This document shows, piece after piece, positions 1-11,494 of a stretch of 64,000 nucleotides of DNA. This DNA is from Trichomonas vaginalis G3. Taxonomy: Eukaryota; Parabasalia; Trichomonadida; Trichomonadidae. The stretch spans positions 15,013,962-15,077,961 of the forward strand of contig NC_067208.1 in assembly GCF_026262505.1 (NCBI RefSeq), in the 5' to 3' direction. The notes under the pieces are model-generated. The model was not told where the DNA came from, did no database searches, and worked only from the letters and a program-made list of their open reading frames with translations. Numbering within the stretch: position 1 is the stretch's first letter; every line of letters begins with the position of its first letter. Position numbers and translations under genes: made by a program.

Positions 1-2259
1 TTTCTTCAAGTAAAATTCTGCATTATTTCAAAAGTCAATAATTCTCTAGTAACTTTTCTTCAAACCCTAACCATTATATTATATGTATAATGGAGAATAA
101 TTGCAAAGAAAGATAGCCGAATTTACTGGGTAGTTCTTGTGATGCGAAATAATTGCAAATTAACACCTAGTTTTAACAGCATCAATCTCTTTTTGCTCTC
201 ATTTAAATGCATTCGCACACTTTAATTTTGAAATATAAGAGTTTTGGAAATTATCAAATTTATCTGCTCAAATACTATAGATCTTCATAAGTGTTAATAG
301 AATCATTAGCCTTACATATAGTGTTTAATATAATGATGCACATTATACTGGGATTCATTCCTTATTCATCTAGTTATTATAAGATTTACAACCCCATGAA
401 AATTTAAAATTTTGTCAAAAATAGTGAATGTACCTTTACTCAAACATATGGAAATATCAACATTTTTTAAAATAAATCATTCTATATGATATGTAATTAT
501 AGGATAATGATATGATAGTACATTTCTAACTTATTCCATTCTTATATTGATGCTATGTCAATATTGAGTAATAAATTGCATTAAGAATAAGTCTCGATCA
601 TTGAAATACTATATGAATCTATTACCTATACATATTTGTCGCATTTAGAAGAGTTTCAGTATATGAAGTCTAAGATGTTTTGTAAGGTAGTCACAAAATC
701 TAAGTAGTGAGGCTCTCAAAAATTGAACCGTACTCCATACAAAATTTGTGTACCCCCACTACTTAGATTTTGTGTCCTTCAATTGAGAGGTTAGTTTTGA
801 TAGAGCACGTTATTAAATTAAAAGGGAAAAATAAATAAAATTTAAACATTTAATTATATATAATGTAAGGAGTGTAATTCCAAATTTTCTAAAAACTATT
901 TAAATTTGAGCATTTTTTTGGAAATAGTAAATCTAATATGTACATCTAATAACAACATGATTCATCACCTTTTCAAGCTCTGCAGTCAATTTTTTGAAAT
1001 TTGATTGAAATAAATGTAGCAAAAATTACATTTCATTAGGGAATATATGAGTTTCTCTGGAAACAGGCTGATAAATTTTAAATTTTGTCCAATCAACATG
1101 AATGCATTGAGAAATTTGGATTGATTTTCTGGTAGAATCTGGAACAATTCAACCATGTATAAATGGATCATGTAATCATCATGAAATGTTAGTGTTAGAG
1201 TTCAAAAGAAACAGAATGAGTGGAAATCAAACACAATCTGAATAATTTTAAACGTATACAATCTTTAAGTTTGTATTTTGAATTCTACATATATGATTGT
1301 GTAATTCGTTCTTTCAAATTTTCGGATTCAGGCATGTTTTGATAAAATTCATTCCCAAAAACGTCAATTAACAATTAAATTTAGTGTATTTTAAATATAT
1401 ATACGTATCATATTTTATAAATTATATTAAATTCGCAAAATTTTAAGTTTTAAACAAAAATAAAAAATATTCAAAATATGAAATTATGCATAGGATATTA
1501 AAATTTACATGTTAGCAATTTTTTTGAATTGCTTTCAATTTTCATATTGAAATTTTTAAGATTTTTTTCTGAAATAATAAGCAAGAATATCAACCTAAAT
1601 AATATTAAATTCCATGCGTTAATTTCCCCTCAAAAGTCATTGACCGCCTCTCAATCTAGATTTTGTGAGTACTTTATCTTAATATCCAACATTTTCATTT
1701 CTTATATTTCACATAGTAATTATAATAGTTTACAATACTGCTAACAGAATTCGTTCATTGTGCATTATAAAAACAGATTTTCAAAAAAAAGTATCGAAAT
1801 CTAAAATTGATTCCTAGTTATTCAAAAACTATAATCAGATAATGTATCTACATCTAAATTCGTTAATTATTAATAAAATATATGGAAGTTTTTCCGAAAA
1901 CCAATAACAAAATGAGATTCAAGAACTCTTGTAGTGAATAACTAATTGTTGGTTTGTTTGTCAATTGTTCATCAAATTTAATTTGAAATCTGAAGATCTG
2001 TTCGAAAATGGTTTACTTACGGACTCCAGTTTGCGATTTGAATGCATAATCGCCCTGCTCTATGTAATCTTGTTGCTTTTCTTTTAGTGTTCAATGGCTA
2101 TTACTTAGTCTTACAGAATCGGAAAATTCTTCGTCAAAAGAGATCAAAAATTGCATGGTTAAATGATAGAATATAATAACATAAAATTATTTATACAAAC
2201 AGTATGATTTTTGAGAAAAAATCATAAAAAAAAAATTATTTTTTGATTTCATGATAAAA
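1..2259. other. Gene-free AT-rich intergenic region
   Basis: I see no supportable gene here. The open frames are short, have no recognisable domain and are what AT-rich DNA gives by chance. The one structured piece is the inverted repeat at 692-774, listed separately. The right part is the downstream flank of the cyclase gene, whose stop lies at 2260. Confidence 0.6.
692..774. repeat. 18-bp perfect inverted repeat with 47-bp spacer
   Basis: The arms are CACAAAATCTAAGTAGTG (692-709) and its exact reverse complement (757-774). The inner edges read GTAGTGAGGCTC on one side and, on the opposite strand, GTAGTGGGGGTAC. The GTAGTGrGGC part resembles the sequence at the left edge of the outer Maverick near 22,905 (GGTAGTGGGGCCTCC). 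It may be a solo remnant of Maverick ends or a small MITE. This is inference from a short match. Confidence 0.5.
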
Positions 2260-5200
2260 TTATGGTTCTACTATATAAGTGAACATCTTTCCTTTCTTAA
2301 CTTCTATTTCACCTCTTTCAATAATGTTGAACTGCTGACCGTAAATTAATTCGTAAACTGGTCTTGAAATATGTACTTTCATTGGTACACCATGGCTCTC
2401 CATCTCATGGGCAGTGTTAATTGCGGGGCCAAGAATTTCGAATGTTGGTTTTTCTGTGCCGATGACACCAGCAACAATTGGACCACCAGTATTTACACCA
2501 ACTCTAATTCTAAGTTTTTCATTCTCTTTCTCATCGATCTCGTATAATTTCTTGATAACTAAACATCCGAAATCGACAACTTCCTTAGCATGTATAGCTG
2601 GCTGGTTAACTTCATCAAAGATACCACCAGCAGCCATATAACAATCACCGATGCATTTAATTTTTGTCATTGTTTTATGAACATTTGTGATTGCATCGAA
2701 TTCTTTGAACATGATGTTCAACATTCTCATGACGTACTGTGCATCATGAGAACCACACCATGGTGTGAATTCAACAACATCTAAGAACAAAATTGTTGCT
2801 GATTGTACAGAGAAAGAGATGTTCTTTTCACCAGCTTGTACACGAGGAACTAACATTGGTGGTAAAATTGATGCTAACATTTTATCGGACTTCTTCTTTT
2901 CATCAGCGATTAATCTCTCATGTAATACGTTCTGTGTCATATCACGGCCAGAGATTATCTTTATTTCGCCTGTGTGAGAAGCTGTGAACTGCAAGTAGAC
3001 TTTGTTATTGTCTTGGCGAGTGTAAACAACATTTGTTGTTGAGTTAACAATTTGTTCAATGCGAGATTCGCTTTCGAAACAATCTTTCTGGAAGAAATCT
3101 TTGATGTTTGTGTTGACCATCTCTGATTGTGTCAATCCGAACATTTGTTTGAAAGCTTTGTTGACACCAATGACTGTATTGTCATCATCATGGCAAACAA
3201 TGACAACATCATTCAATTTGTTGACAACTTTTCCGTTGAATTTATTCAATCTAATGATGTCTTCATCGGACTTTGTTGAATATTTTCCTGAAATCAAGTT
3301 CATGATGCATTGGTTTTTCAGGATAACTGTTGGTGGGCAGTATAACAACAAATGTAAGATTCCTTTAAGCAATTTTTCTTCGTTTCTGATTGAATTCAAA
3401 ATGACTAAAGTCAAAATGAAAGTGATAACTAAAACACTGATGCCAGCAATCTTAATTTGTTTGTAGATCTGGTCGAATTCGGCATCAAAGACATTCTTCA
3501 TTGAATTTCCTGTTGGATAGAAGAAGGAAATATAAAGATTGATTGGTCCAACACTCCACATGTCTTCAACTGTAACTAATGTTTCATCTTTTGGTTTTGG
3601 AAATGAAGTTCTATTTGACATATCAACAAAGTATCCATTTAATAATGACATTGTCAAGTAGATCTGTGATTCAGTGCTGAAGCATCTTGCTGATTCAAAG
3701 TATGTCTTTGGTGGAAGAGTATCGTTCTTGCAGACATAACTTAATTTAGAAGATTCTTTCAAAGAATTTTCTAAATCAGAATATGGAATTTCTGTTGTTT
3801 TGCTTCCACCAAATCTGAGATTTGAGAATGATGTCTGTTGTTTGGAAATGTATTTTTCTAATTCTGAAACAGATTCAGTGAGGTTTGGTAATGAATTTGA
3901 GTAAATTGGATCTTCAAATTTCAACAAAACTTTGAAGATTTCTGAGAAAGCAGCGAACATATAAGAAACAGCACCAAACAATGAATCGAAGTGGTTGCAA
4001 TTATTGACATACATTGTTGAAGCTTTGATATATGAAATCAATGTCAAGTTGTAACCAATGCAACCACCAATTGTGATGATTGTCATGAAAATTAAGTTCG
4101 AGGATTCAGAAGATGATGATGAAGCTGAATCAGAAATAGAAGTGAATAATTTGATGATACCTTCTTCTTGTCTTGACATATCTGAATCAGAAATCTGTGC
4201 AGTAGAAAATGAAATAGACGTTGATTCAGTGTTTTTTACGCAATTTAATGATGATGAGACACTTGAAATAACTTTCTTTGGTAATGTTGTCAAGATGTTT
4301 AAGATCTCATCTTTGTTATGTTTGAGTTTGTCGTATTGTACATTGAATGTAATTGCGTATGCGAACAAATTTGTCAAGAAAAGAACAATCATCAAAATGA
4401 AGACTATTGACAAATTTTGTTGGTCCATATCTTGTATTAACAAGATGAAAGATGTCAATGAATCACTAAGATGATTTGTGCATGTAATGGCATTGTTTCT
4501 GCTTGTCATTACATTTGATCCATATGTATCTTCTGCAGTGATTGTTTCTTTTGATGCAATTTTTCCTACATGTTGAGAAACCATAAAAGCAATATCAACA
4601 ACGGATGATGTTGATATTGTTACATTCTCGTAATCGAGGTAAAGACTGTAATTGACATTTGTTGAAAACAAGTTGTCTCTTACAGCTTCCATTCTCTTGT
4701 TTCCGAATTTGTATGATCTGATACCTGACATCATTTGGCTGGCTGTTGCTACTAATGAAACTAAGTAGTTCATTACATCACCAGTGCTACTTAATCCGCC
4801 ATATGCAAGTGATGATGTTGTAGTGAATACTGATTCTCTCATAAGAGTTCCAGAACCATCTGATTTTGGTAATTTTTCAAATAAATACTTTCCAACGAAA
4901 GCTGGCATCTGATTGATCAAATTTCTCATGAATGAAACACCATACATCATATCCAATGGCTCAATCATTCTGTTGATGTATAATCTGTACAAAGCAATGA
5001 TTAAAACCAAAGGAATGAAAATAAGGCAGATGTAAAGAATACTTGTTGTTGTGTACATGTATTGGATGGTAGGAATCTTGTGGTGATCAATTTGATGAGT
5101 AATGACTTCTGTTGATTCAAGGAGAGAATCATCTTCGATTGTTGCATCATCAATATTGAATGATTCGCCTTCAAGAACATTTCCAGATCCGACAGATTCT

Positions 5201-6918
5201 GATTCAGCAACTTCTGGAAGATTTGGGAAATTCATAATACCTAAATCATGTATAACATCTTGGTTAACTCTTAATCCTCCCTGTAATTTCTTGACGTCTT
5301 CAATTGCATTTCTATAAGAAATGTTATCTGCCTTCAGTTCTTTGTAGAATTGAGCTAATTTTCTATGAACGTATTTGTTATTTGGATAGTCCATGATTAA
5401 TTGGTTCATTTCGACTTCTGCTTCTTTGATTGCAATCTGTGATAATCTGATTGCATTGATCATTTCATCAATAGAGCCTTGAAGAACTAAATCCCAAATA
5501 TTTCTTATCCGGTTCTTTGTTTTGTTGAAGCATTTGGAAATCTTAGCGAGTTTGTTCTTAAGACCAAATGAAAGGTTTGTTTCACGAGTCTTCAAAATTG
5601 TCTGGATATTTGCTAAGATAGCCTTTGTTGTACTTGTATCATTATTGAGTAAATCGATGTTCTGTGCAATGAATTCCAAGTTCTTTGTGTTCTCTGGATA
5701 GATTGCTGTAAATTTAGCATATTCAATCCAAATTTCTAATGATTCTGGCCAAGCTTCAACTGCTGCCTTAAAGCATGTGAAATCTATGCATGTAGGGTGT
5801 GAGAAATAATAGCCAGATCCAACTATTCTGCGGAATTTCTTTGGAGATTTTGTTACCGTGATGTCGTTTAATTCTTGGAACTGATCCAAGATGATGAGAT
5901 CCTTTCTCTGTCTCCATTCGATAAAGAATTTTGTGCATGTGAAGACAACAATGGCAATTGCGATGACAATAACGAAGAAAATAGGAGACCATTCGTATGA
6001 TGCCCATGCAGGATAGAAGTTCATGGCGCAAATAATGAAACCAAGGATGGATCCGCCAAGAACCATGATCTGGTGCTTAGCTTCAATAAATGTACCGCAG
6101 TTGAAGCAAGTCATGCATGTAATAATGTAGCAAATCATGGCTATAATGAGGCAGACTGTTGTTGGTATCTGTGTCCAATAACTTGTAAGCGCGGTAACGA
6201 ATGTAATGATCAAAGTACATACTAAAAGATGGTTTTGTGGTATGCCTTCGATGGTTCCTAATGATGTAGAACGGAAGGTTAATGTTCCTGAATATGAAAT
6301 AATTAACATCCAAATATAACCAACAGTAACAATGAAGGAAAGAATGATTACTATTATTCCACCGACTGTTGGCTTTTTAACATCCATAATAAGAGAAGAA
6401 ATAAATTGGCCGGCGTATTGAGCGATGAGTGTTAAGAACAAAAATGGACCGATGACCATGAATATTGGCAGCACTTTGAGAGATATCTTAGGAACCTTTG
6501 ATGTCTTCTGGAAATAAAAAGCTGTAATCAAAAGATAGATTCCAAAAAAGATCATGATTGCTAAGAAAACAGTAAGAATGGTTGTTTCATTTCCATCTCT
6601 GTATTCGGATGGGACTAAATGGAATAAGACTGAAATGATAGACATTGCTTTGAAAGTTAAGGTGGTTGAATCGAAAATATAGCTACTGGAAACCATTATA
6701 GCCCCACCAATAAGTTGGAACAATCGGATCCATGTTATAACGTTATAGAGTACTGGGACCTTGGGACCATAAATGTCAAAATAGTTAAAAACGTTGATGA
6801 GTGCTTCAGAAATCTGTTCTGTGATGGGGATATCTACTAAACCATGATACCTACTAGACTTAAAAGTAATCATCTCTGATGGAGTAGATGGAACAGAGTT
6901 TGTAGTTACCTCTTCCAT
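2260..6918 (-). CDS. Receptor-type adenylate/guanylate cyclase, class III catalytic domain
   Basis: This large membrane protein (1552 aa) should make cAMP or cGMP at the plasma membrane or an internal membrane. The first 340 residues hold many hydrophobic spans. Single spans follow near 625-645, 835-857, 940-962 and 1159-1178, separated by long loops. A PAS-like segment (about 1225-1340, with VVIVCHDDD and GRDMTQN) precedes the cyclase domain (about 1368-1545). FLDVVEF carries the first metal Asp and KIKCIGDCYM the second Asp and the adenine-selecting Lys. The segment NTAHEMES has Glu where the usual transition-state Arg stands. Long cyclases of this layout are a large family in Trichomonas. 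The ATG at 6918 follows a TCATA initiator-like site. No frame break is seen. Confidence 0.9.
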   Translation of the reverse strand: MEEVTTNSVPSTPSEMITFKSSRYHGLVDIPITEQISEALINVFNYFDIYGPKVPVLYNVITWIRLFQLIGGAIMVSSSYIFDSTTLTFKAMSIISVLFHLVPSEYRDGNETTILTVFLAIMIFFGIYLLITAFYFQKTSKVPKISLKVLPIFMVIGPFLFLTLIAQYAGQFISSLIMDVKKPTVGGIIVIILSFIVTVGYIWMLIISYSGTLTFRSTSLGTIEGIPQNHLLVCTLIITFVTALTSYWTQIPTTVCLIIAMICYIITCMTCFNCGTFIEAKHQIMVLGGSILGFIICAMNFYPAWASYEWSPIFFVIVIAIAIVVFTCTKFFIEWRQRKDLIILDQFQELNDITVTKSPKKFRRIVGSGYYFSHPTCIDFTCFKAAVEAWPESLEIWIEYAKFTAIYPENTKNLEFIAQNIDLLNNDTSTTKAILANIQTILKTRETNLSFGLKNKLAKISKCFNKTKNRIRNIWDLVLQGSIDEMINAIRLSQIAIKEAEVEMNQLIMDYPNNKYVHRKLAQFYKELKADNISYRNAIEDVKKLQGGLRVNQDVIHDLGIMNFPNLPEVAESESVGSGNVLEGESFNIDDATIEDDSLLESTEVITHQIDHHKIPTIQYMYTTTSILYICLIFIPLVLIIALYRLYINRMIEPLDMMYGVSFMRNLINQMPAFVGKYLFEKLPKSDGSGTLMRESVFTTTSSLAYGGLSSTGDVMNYLVSLVATASQMMSGIRSYKFGNKRMEAVRDNLFSTNVNYSLYLDYENVTISTSSVVDIAFMVSQHVGKIASKETITAEDTYGSNVMTSRNNAITCTNHLSDSLTSFILLIQDMDQQNLSIVFILMIVLFLTNLFAYAITFNVQYDKLKHNKDEILNILTTLPKKVISSVSSSLNCVKNTESTSISFSTAQISDSDMSRQEEGIIKLFTSISDSASSSSSESSNLIFMTIITIGGCIGYNLTLISYIKASTMYVNNCNHFDSLFGAVSYMFAAFSEIFKVLLKFEDPIYSNSLPNLTESVSELEKYISKQQTSFSNLRFGGSKTTEIPYSDLENSLKESSKLSYVCKNDTLPPKTYFESARCFSTESQIYLTMSLLNGYFVDMSNRTSFPKPKDETLVTVEDMWSVGPINLYISFFYPTGNSMKNVFDAEFDQIYKQIKIAGISVLVITFILTLVILNSIRNEEKLLKGILHLLLYCPPTVILKNQCIMNLISGKYSTKSDEDIIRLNKFNGKVVNKLNDVVIVCHDDDNTVIGVNKAFKQMFGLTQSEMVNTNIKDFFQKDCFESESRIEQIVNSTTNVVYTRQDNNKVYLQFTASHTGEIKIISGRDMTQNVLHERLIADEKKKSDKMLASILPPMLVPRVQAGEKNISFSVQSATILFLDVVEFTPWCGSHDAQYVMRMLNIMFKEFDAITNVHKTMTKIKCIGDCYMAAGGIFDEVNQPAIHAKEVVDFGCLVIKKLYEIDEKENEKLRIRVGVNTGGPIVAGVIGTEKPTFEILGPAINTAHEMESHGVPMKVHISRPVYELIYGQQFNIIERGEIEVKKGKMFTYIVEP

Positions 6919-6936
6919 CCAAAATGCAGAATTATA

Positions 6937-6941
6937 TATGA
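6937..6941 (-). promoter_or_regulatory. Initiator-like TCATA upstream of the cyclase gene
   Basis: On the minus strand TCATA lies about 20 bp before the cyclase ATG. It fits the Trichomonas Inr pattern TCA(C/T)(A/T), which in that genus marks the transcription start a few to about 20 bases before the ATG. A second TCATA lies a few bases further upstream. Confidence 0.4.
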
Positions 6942-8208
6942 GCTATGAATATTTGAATAGTTTTGAATTTTACAGAATTGATAAAAACGATGAATATACA
7001 TGCGGAAAACATAAATCCTTATTTTGGGCAATAGATTATAGTGATTCGCCTGACCATTCAGAAAAATTGTGATGATGGTATCTGAATTTGATAGTATCTT
7101 TCAAAATTATCAGAAAATTGTGAATGAAATTAAATTGGATTTTGACGGAATGTTCGCAATTCTTATTCACATGAAAAAAGTTTTTGACCTACCGAGGTTT
7201 AAAAGAAATGAAAATATGAATGAAGTGTAATAAACAGAAATTCATCAAAAGTGACAGCTCTCAATTTTTTGACATTTGTAAATTCTAAATTGAATGAGAA
7301 AAATGAAATAATACTAAGCATAATACAATATTCTAGATTTAATTATAATTAAGAAAAAGTTAGTTTTGTGAGTACTTTTCATAGGCATATAGAATAAAAT
7401 CTTCTGAAAAATAATATCACATAAACTCATATTATTTTCTAATATATAACTATTTTATAAAAAAATCAAATTCAATGATCTTAAAAGCGAAGGATAAACC
7501 TCAAAATTTACGAATATAATGAGTGGGAATATAATGCTTATCTATCATAAAACCATATGAAATATCAATTTTTGCTTTACGCCTAATTTTTGACGACAAT
7601 TAGCAAAAAATGTTAAATGTTAACACTCAGTCCATTTGAATATGAAAAATAAAATTGACTTTGATTAAATGTTTTTATTTATCATGCAATTCTTCTTGCG
7701 ACCAAAGATTTGAATAAAATTTCTATAATATTGTGAGGAAAAGCCCAATTAAATTAATATTATGTTATTTCATATAGATTTAGATATGAAAGAATCATCA
7801 AATTGCAACCGCGTATTGAAAAGGCCCCGTCATAAAAGCTAATTCAATTTAAAATTTCATCGCATTCAAAAATTTCAAACATCGTTTTCTGTTTTGCAAA
7901 ATTTTAAATAAATATTAATAGATATTTCTTTTTACACTTGTTTTTAAAAAACGTAAATAGAAACCCCAAAGAAAAATTGTGACAAAATCGAACACCTAAT
8001 TTAAGATTCTTGTTTTCTGGTTAATGTTATATTATTAATAGCATTCTATAGTAGAATAGTAAAAATTACAAATTTATGTCTCCGGACCAAGGTGTAATTT
8101 TGAATTTGGTCTGTGAGAGAGGGTCAAAGTTGCTATTTGTCACTTTTCCACCAGAATATAATGGGGAAAAAGTTATCATATAGTTGATCTAATTCAGTGA
8201 GGTGAGAG

Positions 8209-8285
8209 ATGCATCTAGTGTAATGGGATAAACAGTGGGATTGCTGCTCTAAGTCCTAGGTTCGAGACACATTGGCTTAATTTTT
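8209..8285 (+). pseudogene. tRNA-like relic with A box, B box and T-run
   Basis: TAGTGTAATGG (8216-8226) fits the A-box consensus and GTTCGAGAC (8260-8268) the B-box consensus. They are 44 bp apart, as in a tRNA, and a TTTTT run follows at 8281. The acceptor and T stems do not pair, so it is not a working tRNA gene. A decayed tRNA or a tRNA-derived repeat fits best. Folding here was by eye only. Confidence 0.4.
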
Positions 8286-8911
8286 CTCTTTTTTATTGAC
8301 GTAAACTATTCAATTTTTGTGTTCTCCATTCAAATTTCAGAATTTTTTTTGCAGATTTCACGCTACATTCGAAGTTACCTTTTGTAACAACCACCACTGC
8401 CTACGAAAGACGAAAGTGTGTCACGATTTCACCCGGAAATCCGATGGTTGTTTAAGAGTATGCACTTTTGTCACCTACTCATTGGTCTGTTAGTTCTAAA
8501 TTTATTTTGGTGATTCCACTTAGTAATTTAATTATGTATCTATTTTAAAATAGAAAAATGATTATTGTAACAATTCGAGAAATTTATTTTTAAATTGGTG
8601 TAAGGATGCATAAATAACTAGCAAGAATGTAGCCTATGCATGATTGAGGCATTCTTTAGCGCCTACTCTGTCTAATTTAGCATTGAATCATTTATTGTTG
8701 TATGTTTCCTGAGTTGTCAATTTAAAAAGATAAACCTCTTATATAATTCAATTTTTTACAATTATCTAATTGTTTTAATATGAATTATTAACTTATTCTC
8801 AGTACAAATTCTAAATCCCGTCATGAATTCAAATATCGATAAATTGAATTTGTGAATTGAAACATTCTTTACAAAATTGAATTAATTCAAATTTTTGAGA
8901 AACAAATACCA

Positions 8912-10153
8912 TTGCTTTTGAACTTCTTCAAGTTTTTAGCCTATGGTCTCATTGTTATGCTGGGTAGTGTTAATTTTGGAATTAGCGTAGGAATACCCAC
9001 ACCATTATCCTTGCTTTTTACTCAATGGCAAAAATCAGATAGAGATCTCTTATGGTATAACATAATTTCTCCTCTTTTTGGTATGTTTGGCCCATTTCTA
9101 ATCACATTCATTCTCAAATATATCGGAAGAAAACTCGCATTTACAATCTTACATTTATTTACAGCAATAATATACATAATTTGTCTATTCATGACCAAGA
9201 AAAGATTTTGGATTGCAATATTAAGTAGAGCGCTTGTTGGCCTTGAGGTTGGAGGTTTCACATCATTATGCCCAACTATTTTAATAGAAATAGCACCGTC
9301 TAAATATAGTGGATTCTTTGGCAATCTTCATCAGATTGGTGTTGTTTTAGGAATTACAATAATGTACATTCAGGGTGAATATGCTCATTGGAAAACGTTA
9401 TTCTATACAGGAATTGCAACATCAATATTAGGTGCTTGTTTAATTTGGCTATGCCCAGAAACTTCTCCGTTGGAACAAAAATCAGATAACGAAGAAAATC
9501 AAAATGAGTCATTGTTCAAAGATATACATACATCAAAACTTGTTGTTGGATTAACATTGATGGTTATTCAACAATTTTGTGGAGTTAACGCAATACTATC
9601 GAATCTTGAACAAAATTTCAGAGACGCTGGCCTCACACTTAGATCGGGAATTGCCAGTTCTATAAGTATGTTAGCTCAATTAGTTGGTGTTTTGATTTGC
9701 GGACCTATCGTAGACTCTATCGGAAGAAAATCTCTTTTTTCGATTTCTTCTTTAGGTTGTTCAATCATGCTATTTCTGTTCTCTCTGAATCTCAAATATA
9801 ACATTACGAACTATGTTGTTCTCATAATAATTTGTTTTTATCTATTCTTTTTTGGACTAGCACTTGGACCAATACCATGGTTTATAGTTCCAGAATATTT
9901 TTCTGGTTCAATACGATCAATGTCTGCAACAATGGTCACTTTTGTAAATCAATTATGTTCGTTTTTAGTTATTTTCTTATACCCATGGATGAAAAACGGT
10001 ATGGGACAATCTGCAACAATAATTTTTTATGGAATTATTAGTGCAATTGGTGCAATTTTTGGATACTTTTATATTGAGGAACCGCGGAAGATAAGTACGG
10101 AAAGTATTGACTGGAATGAAAACGATCTTGAGGACAATCTTGTTGAGGATTGA
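8912..10153 (+). CDS. MFS sugar transporter (sugar porter family)
   Basis: A 12-span transporter, probably for hexoses, about 413 aa. Sugar-porter signatures appear in order: IGRK in the loop after span 2, LVGLEVGG in span 4, QQFCGVNAI in span 7, DSIGRKS in the loop after span 8 and GPIPWFIVPEYF in span 10. A central loop rich in charged residues joins the halves. The C-terminus is short and acidic. The start is a problem. The frame is open back to 8861 without an ATG, TTG at 8912 is the position that keeps the first span whole, and the first in-frame ATG (8957) would cut it. A small upstream intron, a non-AUG start or a damaged 5' end are all possible. Confidence 0.85.
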   Translation: MLLNFFKFLAYGLIVMLGSVNFGISVGIPTPLSLLFTQWQKSDRDLLWYNIISPLFGMFGPFLITFILKYIGRKLAFTILHLFTAIIYIICLFMTKKRFWIAILSRALVGLEVGGFTSLCPTILIEIAPSKYSGFFGNLHQIGVVLGITIMYIQGEYAHWKTLFYTGIATSILGACLIWLCPETSPLEQKSDNEENQNESLFKDIHTSKLVVGLTLMVIQQFCGVNAILSNLEQNFRDAGLTLRSGIASSISMLAQLVGVLICGPIVDSIGRKSLFSISSLGCSIMLFLFSLNLKYNITNYVVLIIICFYLFFFGLALGPIPWFIVPEYFSGSIRSMSATMVTFVNQLCSFLVIFLYPWMKNGMGQSATIIFYGIISAIGAIFGYFYIEEPRKISTESIDWNENDLEDNLVED

Positions 10154-10512
10154 CTTACAGGTCATGATATTATACATTTAATACCCATATTCTAGAGATA
10201 TATATCATATATCTTACAGTGATCCTATATGCAAGTTGTATGGCCTCTAATTTGAGGTATAAAATATATTATATATTTGTATTACAACACATATTACGTC
10301 AATATGTGATTCTATGTGTAAATAAACTATATTTCAGCTGAACTATAGGTAGATTAGAAGATTTGATGATATATAGTGTATAAAAACAATAAGATTGTAA
10401 TAAATTTTAATTCGTTATTTGGAATTTATCAAAAAAAATTGCAAGGAAGTGAAATCAATGAGATATGAATAAAATAACTTTTGACTCAAATCAAAATTAG
10501 TCAAAATTTTAT
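10154..10512. other. Short intergenic spacer, nothing recognised
   Basis: An AT-rich spacer between the transporter and the next gene on the same strand. It presumably holds the end of one transcript and the promoter of the next. I see no clear TCA-type initiator that fits the consensus fully. Confidence 0.5.
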
Positions 10513-11253
10513 ATGACCGATTTTCTATCTGATGGAAGCGAAATAGAAAGAGCCATAAATAATACGCACAAGATCATATTGTCATTAAAAAACGAATACT
10601 ATAAATTCCTCAAGCCTAGAGTCAAAGCGGATGATTATGGAGGATACCGACCAACTCTCCCTATCATCCCAGAAGCTCAAATTTTGTTCGAATCCACTAA
10701 TAAGAAGTCTGTGCGCGGTGAATTAGAAATCCTCTTAAGAAAGAAAATAATTCGACAATTTTACGTTGATCTTCCAGATTTTCCCTCAGAAAGATTCTTC
10801 ATGTTGTTCCATGACTACATAGATCAATTCAAGTCTGTTGGTAGCCAGCTTGCAACTGATTTCGCCGATAAAGTTTTGGAAAAGCATCTAAAGTTTATCA
10901 TATCCGAAACAGAACTTAAAAAATTCGGATTCAATGATGAAAATATACGTGAAATGGTTCAAATGCATATCCTTTACATTACAGAAAATCATTCTTATCA
11001 TATTGGACTTCCGAACGGAACTCCTTTTACTATGTCTGTAAATTCGGGTAGAAGAGAAATCATATCTTATCTTAAACGATGTCCAAACGCCAAAAAGATG
11101 TCCGTATTAAGTCGAAATATCAATGATTCGCTATACTACGGTGAATTTCACTTTAAATCTCTTCTAGGAATTGGAGTAATATCATTACAACAAGCGCGAA
11201 GTCCATTAGATGACAAAGTTTCTTTAGTTTACGATCCGTATTCCAAGAAATGA
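10513..11253 (+). CDS. STK19-like winged-helix protein
   Basis: A 246-aa soluble protein. The second half resembles the STK19 family: a segment reading LPNGTPF, then SGRREIISYLKR, then a stretch ending in EFHFKSLLGIGVI, in the order and spacing I recall for STK19 winged-helix domains. Members of that family are nuclear DNA-binding proteins linked to transcription-coupled repair. The length is close to the family's usual 250 aa. The call rests on recalled motif order only. If it is wrong, this is a conserved hypothetical protein. The ATG at 10513 is the first in frame and no signal peptide or membrane span is present. Confidence 0.45.
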   Translation: MTDFLSDGSEIERAINNTHKIILSLKNEYYKFLKPRVKADDYGGYRPTLPIIPEAQILFESTNKKSVRGELEILLRKKIIRQFYVDLPDFPSERFFMLFHDYIDQFKSVGSQLATDFADKVLEKHLKFIISETELKKFGFNDENIREMVQMHILYITENHSYHIGLPNGTPFTMSVNSGRREIISYLKRCPNAKKMSVLSRNINDSLYYGEFHFKSLLGIGVISLQQARSPLDDKVSLVYDPYSKK

Positions 11254-11494
11254 GTCAACATAGCATATTACTGTATTTGAAGATGTTTTTTGATTTACAC
11301 CCTGAAATGAGTCGAAATTATTTATTGGATCCACATTAAGTCCATTTCATGAGCCATGTTCATGAGATAACTCCTTCATGGATTTATTATCACAGTTAAG
11401 TCCTTTAAATGAAATAACAAAAAAAATCTGTATCAAATCTTAAGATTTAAGTTTTAATGATACAAATAAATGTCTTGTTTTCTATCATGTAATA

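Larger units (their letters stand above)
6919..8911. other. Gene-free region with a tRNA-like relic
   Basis: No open frame here looks like a gene. The stretch contains the cyclase promoter at its left edge and a tRNA-like segment at 8209-8285. The rest is AT-rich. A somewhat more GC-rich patch near 8,345-8,480 has no feature I recognise. Confidence 0.5.

Noticed and set aside
61-75. AAACCCTAACC near the left edge as a telomere-type repeat
   Set aside because: It occurs once and is followed by ordinary AT-rich sequence.
2414-6313. Plus- and minus-strand open frames overlapping the cyclase gene
   Set aside because: None has a domain or independent start signal. The cyclase frame explains the coding bias fully.
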